NCBI GenBank assembly: GCA_019239915.1 | Contig: JAFAZF010000028.1 | Location: 1 to 64,000 of the forward strand | Origin: Sphingomonadaceae bacterium | Lineage (GTDB): Bacteria > Pseudomonadota > Alphaproteobacteria > Sphingomonadales > Sphingomonadaceae | Direction: 5' to 3' | DNA: 64,000 nt | Shown here: piece after piece, positions 7,377 through 14,232 of the stretch | Numbering within the stretch: position 1 is the stretch's first letter | How the letters are laid out: each line of letters starts with the position of its first letter | Position numbers and translations under genes: made by a program | The notes under the pieces: generated by a model | The model's input: the letters and a program-made list of their open reading frames with translations, nothing else | Told to the model about the DNA's origin: nothing | Databases searched by the model: none

Positions 7377-8669
7377 TCAGCGCGCATCTGCGTTGATGAG
7401 TTGATTCGGTTCACTTGCTTCCGATAGAAGCAGATCCGCCCATTCTACCGCCAGTTCTCGCCTCCGAGCCATGTAAGCGGCGCGATTATAAGCACCTTCG
7501 GAGCCGGATGTACCCGCTGGAATATGAGCGAGCATCAAATCAATCACAGCACGATCTGAAGGACGCTGAGCACGTTCCGCTCGCTCGTTCATGATCGTGG
7601 AGAAAGATGCCCGCCATCCATGTGGCACATGGCGGCCATGATATCCGGCGCGATTGTACATGTAGCCGATTGCGTTCTCGCTCATCGGCTTCAGAGCATG
7701 TCGAACGGAGGGGAAAACGAGAGGGCTTCGACCGGTGAGCCGTCGGGCGGTGTGTAAAACGGCCACTGCTTGAAAGGGAAGCGGCACTATGTGCTCATTG
7801 CGCTTGTCGAACTTCTGATCCCTTTCGAGCTTCATCCGATCGGCAGGAATTCGCCACTGAGCTAACGACGCATCACCCTCAGGATCCAGCCAGTCGATCC
7901 CTTCAAATTCACTCCAAACCGCGCCGCGGATCACTGCCGGGCGAACTGCAGTCAGCGCTATCATTCGGGAGGCGAGCTTCGTGATCGGCTCAGCTTTTGA
8001 TCCCTCGACTTTCCGGAGCAGGTCTCTGAGTTCCGGCAAATCCATGATGGCAGGTTGTTTCGATTTCTTTGAGATTGGCTTGAGCGCCCCGGCCACTGTC
8101 GCCGCCGGATCGTCTCGACAAATGCCTTCCGAAATGGCCCGCACGAATACAGCCGACATCCGCTGGCGTAGCCTGTGAGCGGTCTCAACTGCCCCGCGTC
8201 GCTCAACGGGTCGCAGGACCGACAGCACAAGGGGAGGATCGACTTCCGTGACAGGTATATTTCCGATGGGACCAAAGAGGTCCCGCTCCATGCTCTCGAT
8301 GACCGTCTCGGCGTGCGCCTTGGACCAGTGATCAAGCTGATAAGCGTGCCACCGGCGAGCTACCTGCTCAAACGTGTTTTCCGTGTTGGCGATTGCGGCC
8401 GCCCGCGCTTTTTTCTTCGCGACGCTCGGATCGACGTTCTCTCGCAGCTGACGGCGAGCTTCCTCGCACTGCTCCCGAGCGTTGGCGAGGCCGACCTCCG
8501 GATAAGGGCCGATGGTCAGCACCTTTTCCTTGCCACCAAAGCGATATTTCATTCGCCAGCTGCGAGTTCCGGTCGTCCGAACGAAGAGATGCAGGCCACG
8601 CGAATCCGCGAGCTTGTAATCCTTGTCCTTCGGCTTGGCTTGGCGTGCCTCTCTGTCCGTCAGAGCCAT
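7377..8669 (-). CDS. int: P4-type tyrosine integrase
   Basis: A 430-residue site-specific recombinase of the P4/CTn type. The N-terminal DUF4102 arm-binding domain (1-90: SRGLHLFVRTTGTRSWRMKY, YPEVGLANAREQ) is followed by a core-binding SAM-like domain (about 98-200) and the catalytic domain. Candidate catalytic residues are Arg243 (TAVRP), His350 and Arg353 (HGWR), His382 and Tyr394 (AYNRAAY). The gene ends about 150 bases from the 3' end of tRNA-Lys, and such integrases normally recombine into the 3' end of a tRNA gene. It is the only gene of the element likely to work alone, so the remnant might still be excised if the far attachment site exists. Confidence 0.93.
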   Translation of the reverse strand: MALTDREARQAKPKDKDYKLADSRGLHLFVRTTGTRSWRMKYRFGGKEKVLTIGPYPEVGLANAREQCEEARRQLRENVDPSVAKKKARAAAIANTENTFEQVARRWHAYQLDHWSKAHAETVIESMERDLFGPIGNIPVTEVDPPLVLSVLRPVERRGAVETAHRLRQRMSAVFVRAISEGICRDDPAATVAGALKPISKKSKQPAIMDLPELRDLLRKVEGSKAEPITKLASRMIALTAVRPAVIRGAVWSEFEGIDWLDPEGDASLAQWRIPADRMKLERDQKFDKRNEHIVPLPFQAVAVLHTARRLTGRSPLVFPSVRHALKPMSENAIGYMYNRAGYHGRHVPHGWRASFSTIMNERAERAQRPSDRAVIDLMLAHIPAGTSGSEGAYNRAAYMARRRELAVEWADLLLSEASEPNQLINADAR

Positions 8670-8703
8670 ACCCCCATCTCCTCATTTCGGTACCTCAAAC
8701 ATA

Positions 8704-8720
8704 CCCCCAGTTTCTGGGGG
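8704..8720. promoter_or_regulatory. Inverted repeat upstream of the integrase
   Basis: CCCCCAG and CTGGGGG form a 7-base-pair perfect inverted repeat around a TTT spacer, 35-50 bases upstream of the integrase start. It could be an operator, an arm-type integrase site or a small hairpin. Nothing in the sequence decides between these. Confidence 0.35.
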
Positions 8721-8823
8721 ATCGGATGGTACACGCCAGCACCTGGTGGAGCATGATATTACTCCCAAGTGACCGGCGTCATAGAAGAAAAGGAACGTGA
8801 TGTCATGTGGTGGGTGAGACCGG

Positions 8824-8846
8824 TGGTGGGCTCGCCGGGATTCGAA
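8824..8846. other. Presumed attachment site of the integrative element
   Basis: P4-type integrases recombine within the 3' end of tRNA genes, and this tRNA 3' end lies next to the integrase gene and at the border between element and chromosome. The core is probably part of the T-arm and acceptor 3' strand. The second copy would lie to the left of base 1 and cannot be seen, so the core length is unknown. Confidence 0.5.
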
Positions 8847-8899
8847 CCCGGGACCTACAGATTAAAAGTCCGTTGCTCTACCGACTGAGCTACGAGCCC
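8824..8899 (-). tRNA. tRNA-Lys(TTT)
   Basis: Read on the minus strand, the cloverleaf begins GGGCTCGTAGCTCAG. It has the anticodon loop CTTTTAA (anticodon TTT), a T loop with GTTCGAATC and an acceptor stem closing GGGCTCG with CGAGCCC. Discriminator A and an encoded CCA occupy 8824-8827. The 5' end overlaps the last 10 bases of folK, and the 3' end faces the integrase. Confidence 0.97.
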
Positions 8900-9438
8900 G
8901 CCTTGCCTGCCGCCTTGCCTAGCGGCGCCGAGCGTGGCCCTATGCGGGCGGCACGCGCGCCGGTCAACCGCAGCCGGGCGGCGAGATGGCGGACCGTGCG
9001 GCCGGTGCGCGGCACGCGCCATCCCGCCGCGATCTGTTCGAGCGGCGCGAGCACGAAGGCACGGCTGGCGATCCCCGGATGCGGGATGGCGAGGGTCCGG
9101 CAGGCGAGGGCGCCGCCACTCCAGAGCAGGATGTCGAGATCGAGCACGCGCGTGCCCCAACGCCGGCCGCGCCGGCGCCCGAATGCGCGCTCGATGCGCT
9201 TGAGCAGCGCGAGCAGCGCGCGTGGATCGCGCTCGGTCTCGACGATCGCGGCGCTGTTCGCGAAGCGCCGGCCGCCCGGCCCCAGCGCTGGTGTCGCGAC
9301 GATCGGCGCGACCGCGACGACGCGACAGCCCGCAGCGCCGAGCGCCTCGATCGCGGCGGCGACGACATCCGCGGGCGCGCCATGAACACCGTGGCGACGG
9401 TTCGAGCCGGTCCCGATCGCATAGCTTGTCGTCGCCAT
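8890..9438 (-). CDS. folK: HPPK, dihydropterin pyrophosphokinase
   Basis: FolK transfers pyrophosphate from ATP to 6-hydroxymethyl-7,8-dihydropterin in folate synthesis. The 182-residue product shows GTGSNRR near the start, GGRRFANSAA at 56-65 and the HPPK signature RWGTRVLDLDILLW at 93-106, where the two aspartates bind magnesium. ATG 9438 is used; an upstream start at 9531 would add a tail encoded by a tandem repeat belonging to the divergent gene. The stop codon falls inside the 5' end of tRNA-Lys, so the two co-oriented genes overlap by 10 bases. The C-terminal 25 residues are basic and low in complexity. Confidence 0.9.
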   Translation of the reverse strand: MATTSYAIGTGSNRRHGVHGAPADVVAAAIEALGAAGCRVVAVAPIVATPALGPGGRRFANSAAIVETERDPRALLALLKRIERAFGRRRGRRWGTRVLDLDILLWSGGALACRTLAIPHPGIASRAFVLAPLEQIAAGWRVPRTGRTVRHLAARLRLTGARAARIGPRSAPLGKAAGKAGS

Positions 9439-9461
9439 GGCCGAGCGCCTATCGCGGCGCG

Positions 9462-10166
9462 ATGCCAACCGAAAGACTTGGGCCAACCGAAAGACTTGGG
9501 CCGACCGAAATCCTTGCGCCGATCGAAACACGCGGGGTCGCCGAGCCGCCGCGCGATTGCCCGCTCTGCCCGCGCCTCGCCGCTTTCCGCGAAGAGCAGC
9601 GCGCCGCGCATCCCGACTGGTTCAACGCGCCGGTGCCGAGCTTCGGAGATCCCAATGCGTGGCTCGCGATCGTCGGCCTCGCGCCGGGGCTGCAGGGCGC
9701 CAATCGCACGGGGCGGCCGTTCACCGGCGATTTCGCCGGCGTGCTGCTCTACGCGACGCTCGCGCGCTTCGGGCTGGCGAAGGGCGACTATGCGGCGCAT
9801 CGCGAGGACGGGCTGACGCTCAATGGCGCGATCATCGTCAACGCGGTGCGCTGCGTGCCGCCGCAGAACAAGCCGACGCCAGCCGAGATCCACACCTGCC
9901 GCGAGTTCCTGGCGCCTGCGCTCGCGGCGCTGCCCCATCTTCGCATCGTGATCGCGCTCGGCCAGATCGCGCACCAATCGGCCGTGAAGGCGCTCGGCGG
10001 CAAATTGCCGAAATGCCGCTTCGGCCACGGCGCCGAGCATCGCATGCCGTCGGGGCTCCTGCTGATCGATAGCTATCATTGCTCGCGCTACAACCAGAAC
10101 ACGCGCGTGCTGAGCGCCGAGATGTTCGAAGCGGTGTTCGCGCGCGCACAGGCCTTCGCGCCCTGA
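9462..10166 (+). CDS. Family 5 uracil-DNA glycosylase (UdgB type)
   Basis: This enzyme removes uracil and other deaminated bases from DNA, beginning base excision repair. The 234-residue protein has the iron-sulfur cysteines Cys33 and Cys36 (CPLC) with Cys131 and Cys146. The active-site motif GLAPGLQGANRTGRPF (72-87) and the second motif with SYHCSRYNQNTR mark family 5; families 1 to 4 differ in both. The first 24 residues are an odd tandem repeat of PTERLG-like units (DNA repeat 9465-9534). The real start could be later, for example near GTC/GCC codons around 9537, but only ATG 9462 is a standard start in front of the first cysteine. It is divergent from folK with 23 bases between the starts. 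Confidence 0.88.
   Translation: MPTERLGPTERLGPTEILAPIETRGVAEPPRDCPLCPRLAAFREEQRAAHPDWFNAPVPSFGDPNAWLAIVGLAPGLQGANRTGRPFTGDFAGVLLYATLARFGLAKGDYAAHREDGLTLNGAIIVNAVRCVPPQNKPTPAEIHTCREFLAPALAALPHLRIVIALGQIAHQSAVKALGGKLPKCRFGHGAEHRMPSGLLLIDSYHCSRYNQNTRVLSAEMFEAVFARAQAFAP
9465..9534 (+). repeat. 18-base tandem repeat in the 5' end of the glycosylase gene
   Basis: Two identical 18-base copies (9465-9482 and 9483-9500, CCAACCGAAAGACTTGGG) are followed by a diverged third (9501-9518) and a partial fourth. Each unit keeps the reading frame of the glycosylase gene and encodes a PTERLG-like hexapeptide. Copy number could vary between strains without shifting the frame. Confidence 0.9.
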
Positions 10167-10172
10167 ACATAC

Positions 10173-11354
10173 TTGTTTTCCCGTGCGTTTATCGTAGCGG
10201 AGGGGCTGCAACGAAACTGTCATAAAACAGGGAGGGGTGCCGTCCGACAGATTGCTGCCCTGCCGTATCGCACCGAGGCCGACGGGGCGCTTTCGGTGCT
10301 GCTTATCACGTCGCGCGAAACGCGGCGCTGGGTATTGCCCAAGGGCAATGTGATCCGCGGCCTCGCCGCTCATGAGGCGGCGGCGCACGAGGCGTTCGAG
10401 GAAGCCGGCGTGATCGGCGTGCCGTGCCCGACGCCGATCGGCTTCTATCGCTACGCGAAGCGGCGCAAGAACGGCGTGCTGCGGACGATGACCGTCGACG
10501 TGTTCCCGTTCGCGGTGACCGATCAGGCCGAGGATTGGCCGGAGCAGGACGAGCGCGAGCTGCGCTGGTTCGCGCCGCAGGAGGCGGCCGGCGCGGTGGA
10601 GGAAAGCGAGCTCAAGGCGCTGCTAGCCAACTTCCGCGCGCCGGCGCCGGCGCCGGGGCTCGCACGCCGCGTCGTGCCCGCGGTGCGGAGCAGCGCCGCC
10701 AACCGGCTGCCCTTCCTGCGCTGGTTTCAGGCGCTGCTGCCCTCGGAAGGGCGGTTCTTCGAGCTGTTCGAAGCGCATGCCGCGACGCTCGTCGCCGGCG
10801 CCGACGCGCTCGCGCGGCTGTTCCATGACGACGGCGTGATCGAACCGCATGTCCGCGAGATCATGGTCCGCGAGCAGGAGGCGGACGACGTTACCCGTGC
10901 CGTGCTGCAGGACGTTCGCCGCATCTTCGTGACGCCGTTCGATCGCAGCGCGATCACCAGCCTGATCGGCGTGATGGACGATGCCATCGACCAGATGAAC
11001 GCGACCGCCAAGGCGGTGACGCTGTTCGGCGTCCACGAGTTCGAGCCGGCGATGCGCGACTTGTCCGGCATCATCGTCGAGGCCGCCCGCGTCACCGCCG
11101 AGGCGATCCCGCTGCTGCGCTCGGTCAACGCCAATGCCGGCGAGCTCAATCGTCTCACCGAGCGCATCATCGAGATCGAGGGCGATGCCGACGAGATCAG
11201 CGATTTCGGTATCAAGATGCTGTTCGAGAAAAGCCAGGATCAGCCGATGCGCTTCATCGTCGGCAAGGATCTCTATGAACATCTCGAAGCGATCGTCGAC
11301 CGCTTCGAGGATCTCGCCAACGAGATCCAGGGCCTCGTGATCGATCACGCCTGA
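10173..11354 (+). CDS. NUDIX hydrolase fused to DUF47 (PhoU-like) protein
   Basis: Two domains lie in one frame. Residues about 25-150 are a NUDIX hydrolase of the diphosphoinositol-polyphosphate type (WVLPKGN and AHEAFEEAGV). In its Nudix box the usual Arg before the first Glu is His77-like and the first Glu position is Leu. From about residue 181 (FLRWFQALLPSEGRFFELFE) to 393 it is a DUF47/PhoU-related helical protein, the usual partner of PiT phosphate transporters. It abuts a PiT gene, and a Pho box lies at 10206-10223. The only standard in-frame start is TTG 10173, but the Pho box would then be coding, so translation probably starts later, perhaps at ATT 10251 after GGGAGGGG. A small frameshift near 10240 is another explanation. 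Confidence 0.8.
   Translation: MFSRAFIVAEGLQRNCHKTGRGAVRQIAALPYRTEADGALSVLLITSRETRRWVLPKGNVIRGLAAHEAAAHEAFEEAGVIGVPCPTPIGFYRYAKRRKNGVLRTMTVDVFPFAVTDQAEDWPEQDERELRWFAPQEAAGAVEESELKALLANFRAPAPAPGLARRVVPAVRSSAANRLPFLRWFQALLPSEGRFFELFEAHAATLVAGADALARLFHDDGVIEPHVREIMVREQEADDVTRAVLQDVRRIFVTPFDRSAITSLIGVMDDAIDQMNATAKAVTLFGVHEFEPAMRDLSGIIVEAARVTAEAIPLLRSVNANAGELNRLTERIIEIEGDADEISDFGIKMLFEKSQDQPMRFIVGKDLYEHLEAIVDRFEDLANEIQGLVIDHA
10206..10223 (+). promoter_or_regulatory. Pho box (PhoB binding site)
   Basis: CTGCAAC, four bases (GAAA), then a perfect CTGTCAT followed by AAAA fits the two-half Pho box (CTGTCAT repeated at 11-base spacing, A-rich gaps); the upstream half matches at 4 of 7 positions. It precedes the NUDIX-DUF47 and PiT phosphate genes, which is the expected regulon. 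Phosphate starvation probably induces them through PhoB. Confidence 0.6.
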
Positions 11355-12353
11355 TGGCGGCGATGCTCGGCCAACCGCTGCTCTGGGGGCTGATCGCGAT
11401 CGCGCTCGGCTTCGACTTCCTCAACGGCCTCCACGACGCCGCCAACTCGATCGCGACGGTGGTGTCGACGCGCGTGCTGAAGCCGCATCATGCCGTCGTC
11501 TGGGCGGCGTTCTTCAACTTCATTGCCTTCCTGTTCTTCGGGCTCCATGTCGCCAACACGGTCGGCACCGGGATCGTCGCGCCGGGCGTGATCGATGCCT
11601 CGCTGATCTTCGGCGCGCTGATGGGCGCGATCGCCTGGAACCTCGTCACCTGGCTGTTCGGCATCCCGTCCTCGTCGAGCCATGCGCTGATCGGCGGGCT
11701 GCTCGGCGCCGGGCTCGCCAAGGCGGGCATCCATGCGATCGTCTGGACAGGTGTCGGCAAGACCGCCGCGGCGATCCTGCTCTCGCCGACGCTCGGGCTG
11801 ATCCTCGCGATGCTGCTCGTGCTCGCGGTCGCCTGGGCATCGCTGCGCACCACGCCGAGCGCGGTCGATCGCCGCTTCCGGCGGCTCCAGCTCGTCTCGG
11901 CTTCGCTCTATTCGCTCGGCCATGGCGGCAACGACGCGCAGAAGACGATGGGCATCATCGCCGTGCTGCTCTTCTCGCAGGGGCTGCTCGGCCCGACCTT
12001 CCACGTGCCGCTGTGGGTGGTGCTCGCCTGCCAGAGCGCGATGGGGCTCGGCACGCTGCTCGGCGGCTGGCGCATCGTCCACACCATGGGCAGCCGCATC
12101 ACCCGGCTGATGCGCCGAGACCGGCGGCGCGATCACGCTGTTCATGGCGACGGCGGCGGGAATCCCGGTCTCGACGACGCACACCATCACCGGCGCGATC
12201 GTCGGCGTCGGCGCGTCGCGGCGGCTCTCGGCGGTGCGCTGGAACGTCGCGGCGAACATCGTCGTCGCCTGGGTGCTGACGCTGCCGGCGTCGGCTGCGG
12301 CGGGTGCGATCTTCTACTGGGCGGCGCGATTGGGGAGCCATCTTCTTCAATAG
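11354..12353 (+). pseudogene. pit: PiT-family phosphate transporter, frameshifted
   Basis: PiT proteins are inner-membrane low-affinity phosphate-metal symporters. The 5' part encodes a normal start with GFDFLNGLHDAANSIATV and a central part with SLGHGGNDAQKTMGI, both copies of the PiT signature. After GSRITRL at about 12114 the frame shifts. The last about 75 codons (AETGGAITLFMATAAG, PVSTTHTITGAIVGVGASR) continue in another frame to the TAG at 12351-12353. The conserved few residues between these blocks are missing, so a small deletion (not a single-base slip) broke the gene. The unshifted frame runs on as missense to 12454. The start directly follows the DUF47 stop. Confidence 0.8.
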
Positions 12354-12356
12354 CGA

Positions 12357-12438
12357 TCCGTTCGGTTCGAGCTTGTCGAGAACCGATCGCGTGCGTGGCG
12401 TTCGAAGCCGCTTCTCGACAGGCTCGAAGCGAACGGAG
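12357..12438. repeat. Palindromic intergenic repeat, family 1
   Basis: An inverted pair beginning CCGTTCGGTTCGAGC and ending GCTCGAAGCGAACGG, with TGTCGAGAAC and TTCTCGACAGG inside. It belongs to the most common repeat family of this window, whose consensus arms read CCGTTCGTGCTGAGC and the reverse. It fills the gap between the convergent pit and trmJ genes and may act as a terminator. Confidence 0.75.
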
Positions 12439-12450
12439 GAGAGGCAGGCT

Positions 12451-13194
12451 CTAGCGCCGCCGCGGCCGCTCGAAGGCCGAGAGGATGCCGCGCAGCGTGC
12501 GCACCTCCTGCGCGTTCCAGCCCGGCTTGGTCAGCACCGAGCGCAGCGTCCGGCGCGTCGCCGGCACGCGATCGGGCGGGAAATAATAGCCCGCCGCCTC
12601 GAGCATGCGGTCGAAATGGTCGACCAGACCGTCGAGCTCTTCCTGCTCGGCCGGCGGATCGAGCTCGATCGCCGGTGGTTGCGCGAGCGCTACCTGCTTC
12701 GACCATTCATAGGCGCACAGGATCACCGCCTGCGCGAGGTTGAGCGAGCCGAACTCCGGATTGATCGGCACCGTCAGGATCGTGCGTGCGATCGCGACAT
12801 CGTCGGTCTCGAGCCCCGAGCGCTCGGGGCCGAACAGCAGCGCCGAGCGCCCCGGCTCGGCATGGATCGCGCGCGCCGCCTCCTCCGGCGTGACCACCGG
12901 CTTGACGAGGCCGCGCCGCCGCACCGTCGTCGCATAGACATGCGCGCAATCGGCGATCGCGTCGGCGACCGTCTCGAAGACCTGCGCGCGTTCGAGCACG
13001 AGATCCGCGCCGCTCGCCGCCGGCCCGGCATCGGGATTCGGCCAGCCGTCGCGCGGGCTCACCAGCCGCATCTCGGTGAGCCCGAAATTCAACATCGCCC
13101 GCGCCGCTTTGCCGATATTCTCCGCAAGCTGCGGCCGCACCAGCACGATGACGGGGGGAGGGGGGGCTACGTCGTGGCTTGGATGAGCGCGCAT
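12451..13194 (-). CDS. trmJ: TrmJ-like tRNA 2'-O-methyltransferase
   Basis: A 247-residue SPOUT methyltransferase. TrmJ methylates the ribose of nucleotide 32 in the anticodon loop of several tRNAs using S-adenosylmethionine. The knot region is recognised by VIVLVRPQLAENIGKAARAMLNFG (14-37), ALLFGPERSGLETDDVAIA and the motif PINPEFGSLNLAQAVILCAYE (143-163). ATG 13194 is the likely native start. The frame, however, is open far upstream without a stop and joins the GIY-YIG protein gene (start 13593) through a palindromic repeat. A 380-residue fusion could therefore be made as well. It converges on the broken pit gene. Confidence 0.9.
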   Translation of the reverse strand: MRAHPSHDVAPPPPVIVLVRPQLAENIGKAARAMLNFGLTEMRLVSPRDGWPNPDAGPAASGADLVLERAQVFETVADAIADCAHVYATTVRRRGLVKPVVTPEEAARAIHAEPGRSALLFGPERSGLETDDVAIARTILTVPINPEFGSLNLAQAVILCAYEWSKQVALAQPPAIELDPPAEQEELDGLVDHFDRMLEAAGYYFPPDRVPATRRTLRSVLTKPGWNAQEVRTLRGILSAFERPRRR

Positions 13195-13593
13195 GGGGGC
13201 CCGAGAGGGCGTGGCTGTGCTTCGACTTCGCTCAGCACGAACGGAGGGAGGCGTTTCGGTGCCCGTCGCGTCCTCCGTTCGCCCTGAGCGAAGTCGAAGG
13301 GCACGCGTCTCTCGTTCGGCAGGCGGTACAGACGCAGCTTTGAGACTTTGCCAGTCGCTCGCGATGAGCGCCTCCTTCTTCTTACGCGTCCAGCCCTTGA
13401 TTTGGAGTTCCGCAGCGAGCGCTTCTTCGCGTGTAACGAAATTCTCGCTCCAAACGAGCTCGAGAGGACGTCGATCGAAGGTGTAGCCCGGAGTGCCATG
13501 ATGATGCTCGGCAATCCGCGGTTCGAGGTCGTCGGTGTGGCCGGTATAGTAGCTGCCGTCCGCGCAGCGCAGGATGTACATCCAGAAGCTCAT
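13195..13593 (-). CDS. GIY-YIG domain protein, open into trmJ
   Basis: ATG 13593 begins a small GIY-YIG protein of the UPF0213/YhbQ kind: YILRCADGSYYTGHTDD at the start, then Arg27 in EPRIAEHHHG and the typical end AELQIKGWTRKKKEALIASD (61-80). These proteins normally stop soon after that motif. Here the frame continues through about 30 residues encoded by a palindromic repeat (arms 13214-13312) and straight into trmJ with no stop codon before 12451. The feature end given is the base before the trmJ start. Either the native stop was lost when the repeat arrived, or ribosomes start again at trmJ. The function of this single-domain family is not settled. Confidence 0.75.
13214..13312. repeat. 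Palindromic repeats, family 1, between GIY-YIG and trmJ
   Basis: Two arms are visible: GTGCTTCGACTTCGCTCAGC ending in ACGAACGG, and CCGTTCGCCCTGAGCGAAG followed by TCGAAGGGCACG. They read in frame on the minus strand as LRLRSGRTE and [13 protein letters not shown] peptides. The repeat lies between the GIY-YIG domain and the trmJ start and leaves one continuous open frame. Confidence 0.8.
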
Positions 13594-13652
13594 ATTCGGC
13601 CGATGCCCGTGTGGCCGGTTCTCGACAAGCGCGAACCGAACGGAGAGCGAGA

Positions 13653-14111
13653 TCAGTCCGTGCTTCCCGCCACTTCGCCGGCGATCTCCTCGAAATCGCG
13701 GGCTTCGGCGAAATCCTTGTAGACGCTTGCGAACCTTATGTAGGCGACGCCGTCGAGGCCCTTCAGCCCTGCCATCACCAGCTCGCCGATCTGCTTGGAT
13801 GCGACTTCGGTTTCGCCGCTGGTCTCGATCTGGCGCTGGACGCCGGATATCAGCCGCTCGATCCGCGCCGGATCGATGTTGCGCTTGCGCACCGCGACCG
13901 CGATCGAGCGCGCGATCTTCTCGCGATCGAAGGCGTCTCGCCGGCCGTCGCTCTTCACGACGACGAGATCGCGCAGCTGGACGCGCTCGAACGTCGTAAA
14001 GCGCGCGCCACAGCCCTCGCACTGGCGGCGCCGCCGGATCGAGGCGCCGTCCTCGGAAGGACGGCTGTCCTTCACCTGGCTATCCTCATGCGCGCAGAAG
14101 GGGCAGCGCAT
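13653..14111 (-). CDS. nrdR: NrdR, ribonucleotide reductase repressor
   Basis: NrdR is the nucleotide-sensing repressor of ribonucleotide reductase genes. The 152-residue product has the N-terminal zinc ribbon (CPFC at 3-6, [14 protein letters not shown] at 31-44) and the ATP-cone domain ([17 protein letters not shown] from about 49, then [20 protein letters not shown]). Length and motifs match the family exactly. It lies in the run nrdR, GIY-YIG, trmJ downstream of glyA, an order seen in related genomes. Repeats separate it from glyA, so it may have its own promoter near 14115. Confidence 0.95.
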   Translation of the reverse strand: MRCPFCAHEDSQVKDSRPSEDGASIRRRRQCEGCGARFTTFERVQLRDLVVVKSDGRRDAFDREKIARSIAVAVRKRNIDPARIERLISGVQRQIETSGETEVASKQIGELVMAGLKGLDGVAYIRFASVYKDFAEARDFEEIAGEVAGSTD

Positions 14112-14132
14112 ATCCTGCGCTAAACCCGGAAC

Positions 14133-14215
14133 CCGTTCGTGCTGAGCGCAGTCGAAGCAGGTGCCTCAAGCGGCGCGCGCGCAGCACGCCCTTCGACTTC
14201 GCTCAGGGCGAACGG
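14133..14215. repeat. Palindromic intergenic repeat, family 1
   Basis: CCGTTCGTGCTGAGCGCAG with TCGAAGCAGG opens the element, and GCCCTTCGACTTCGCTCAGG with GCGAACGG closes it. It occupies most of the glyA-nrdR gap, between two genes on the same strand. Confidence 0.85.
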
Positions 14216-14232
14216 CGAGCTTGGAAGAACGC

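Noticed and set aside
9465..9534. CRISPR-like short repeat
   Set aside because: The copies are directly adjacent with no spacers and keep a coding frame; no cas gene is present in the window.
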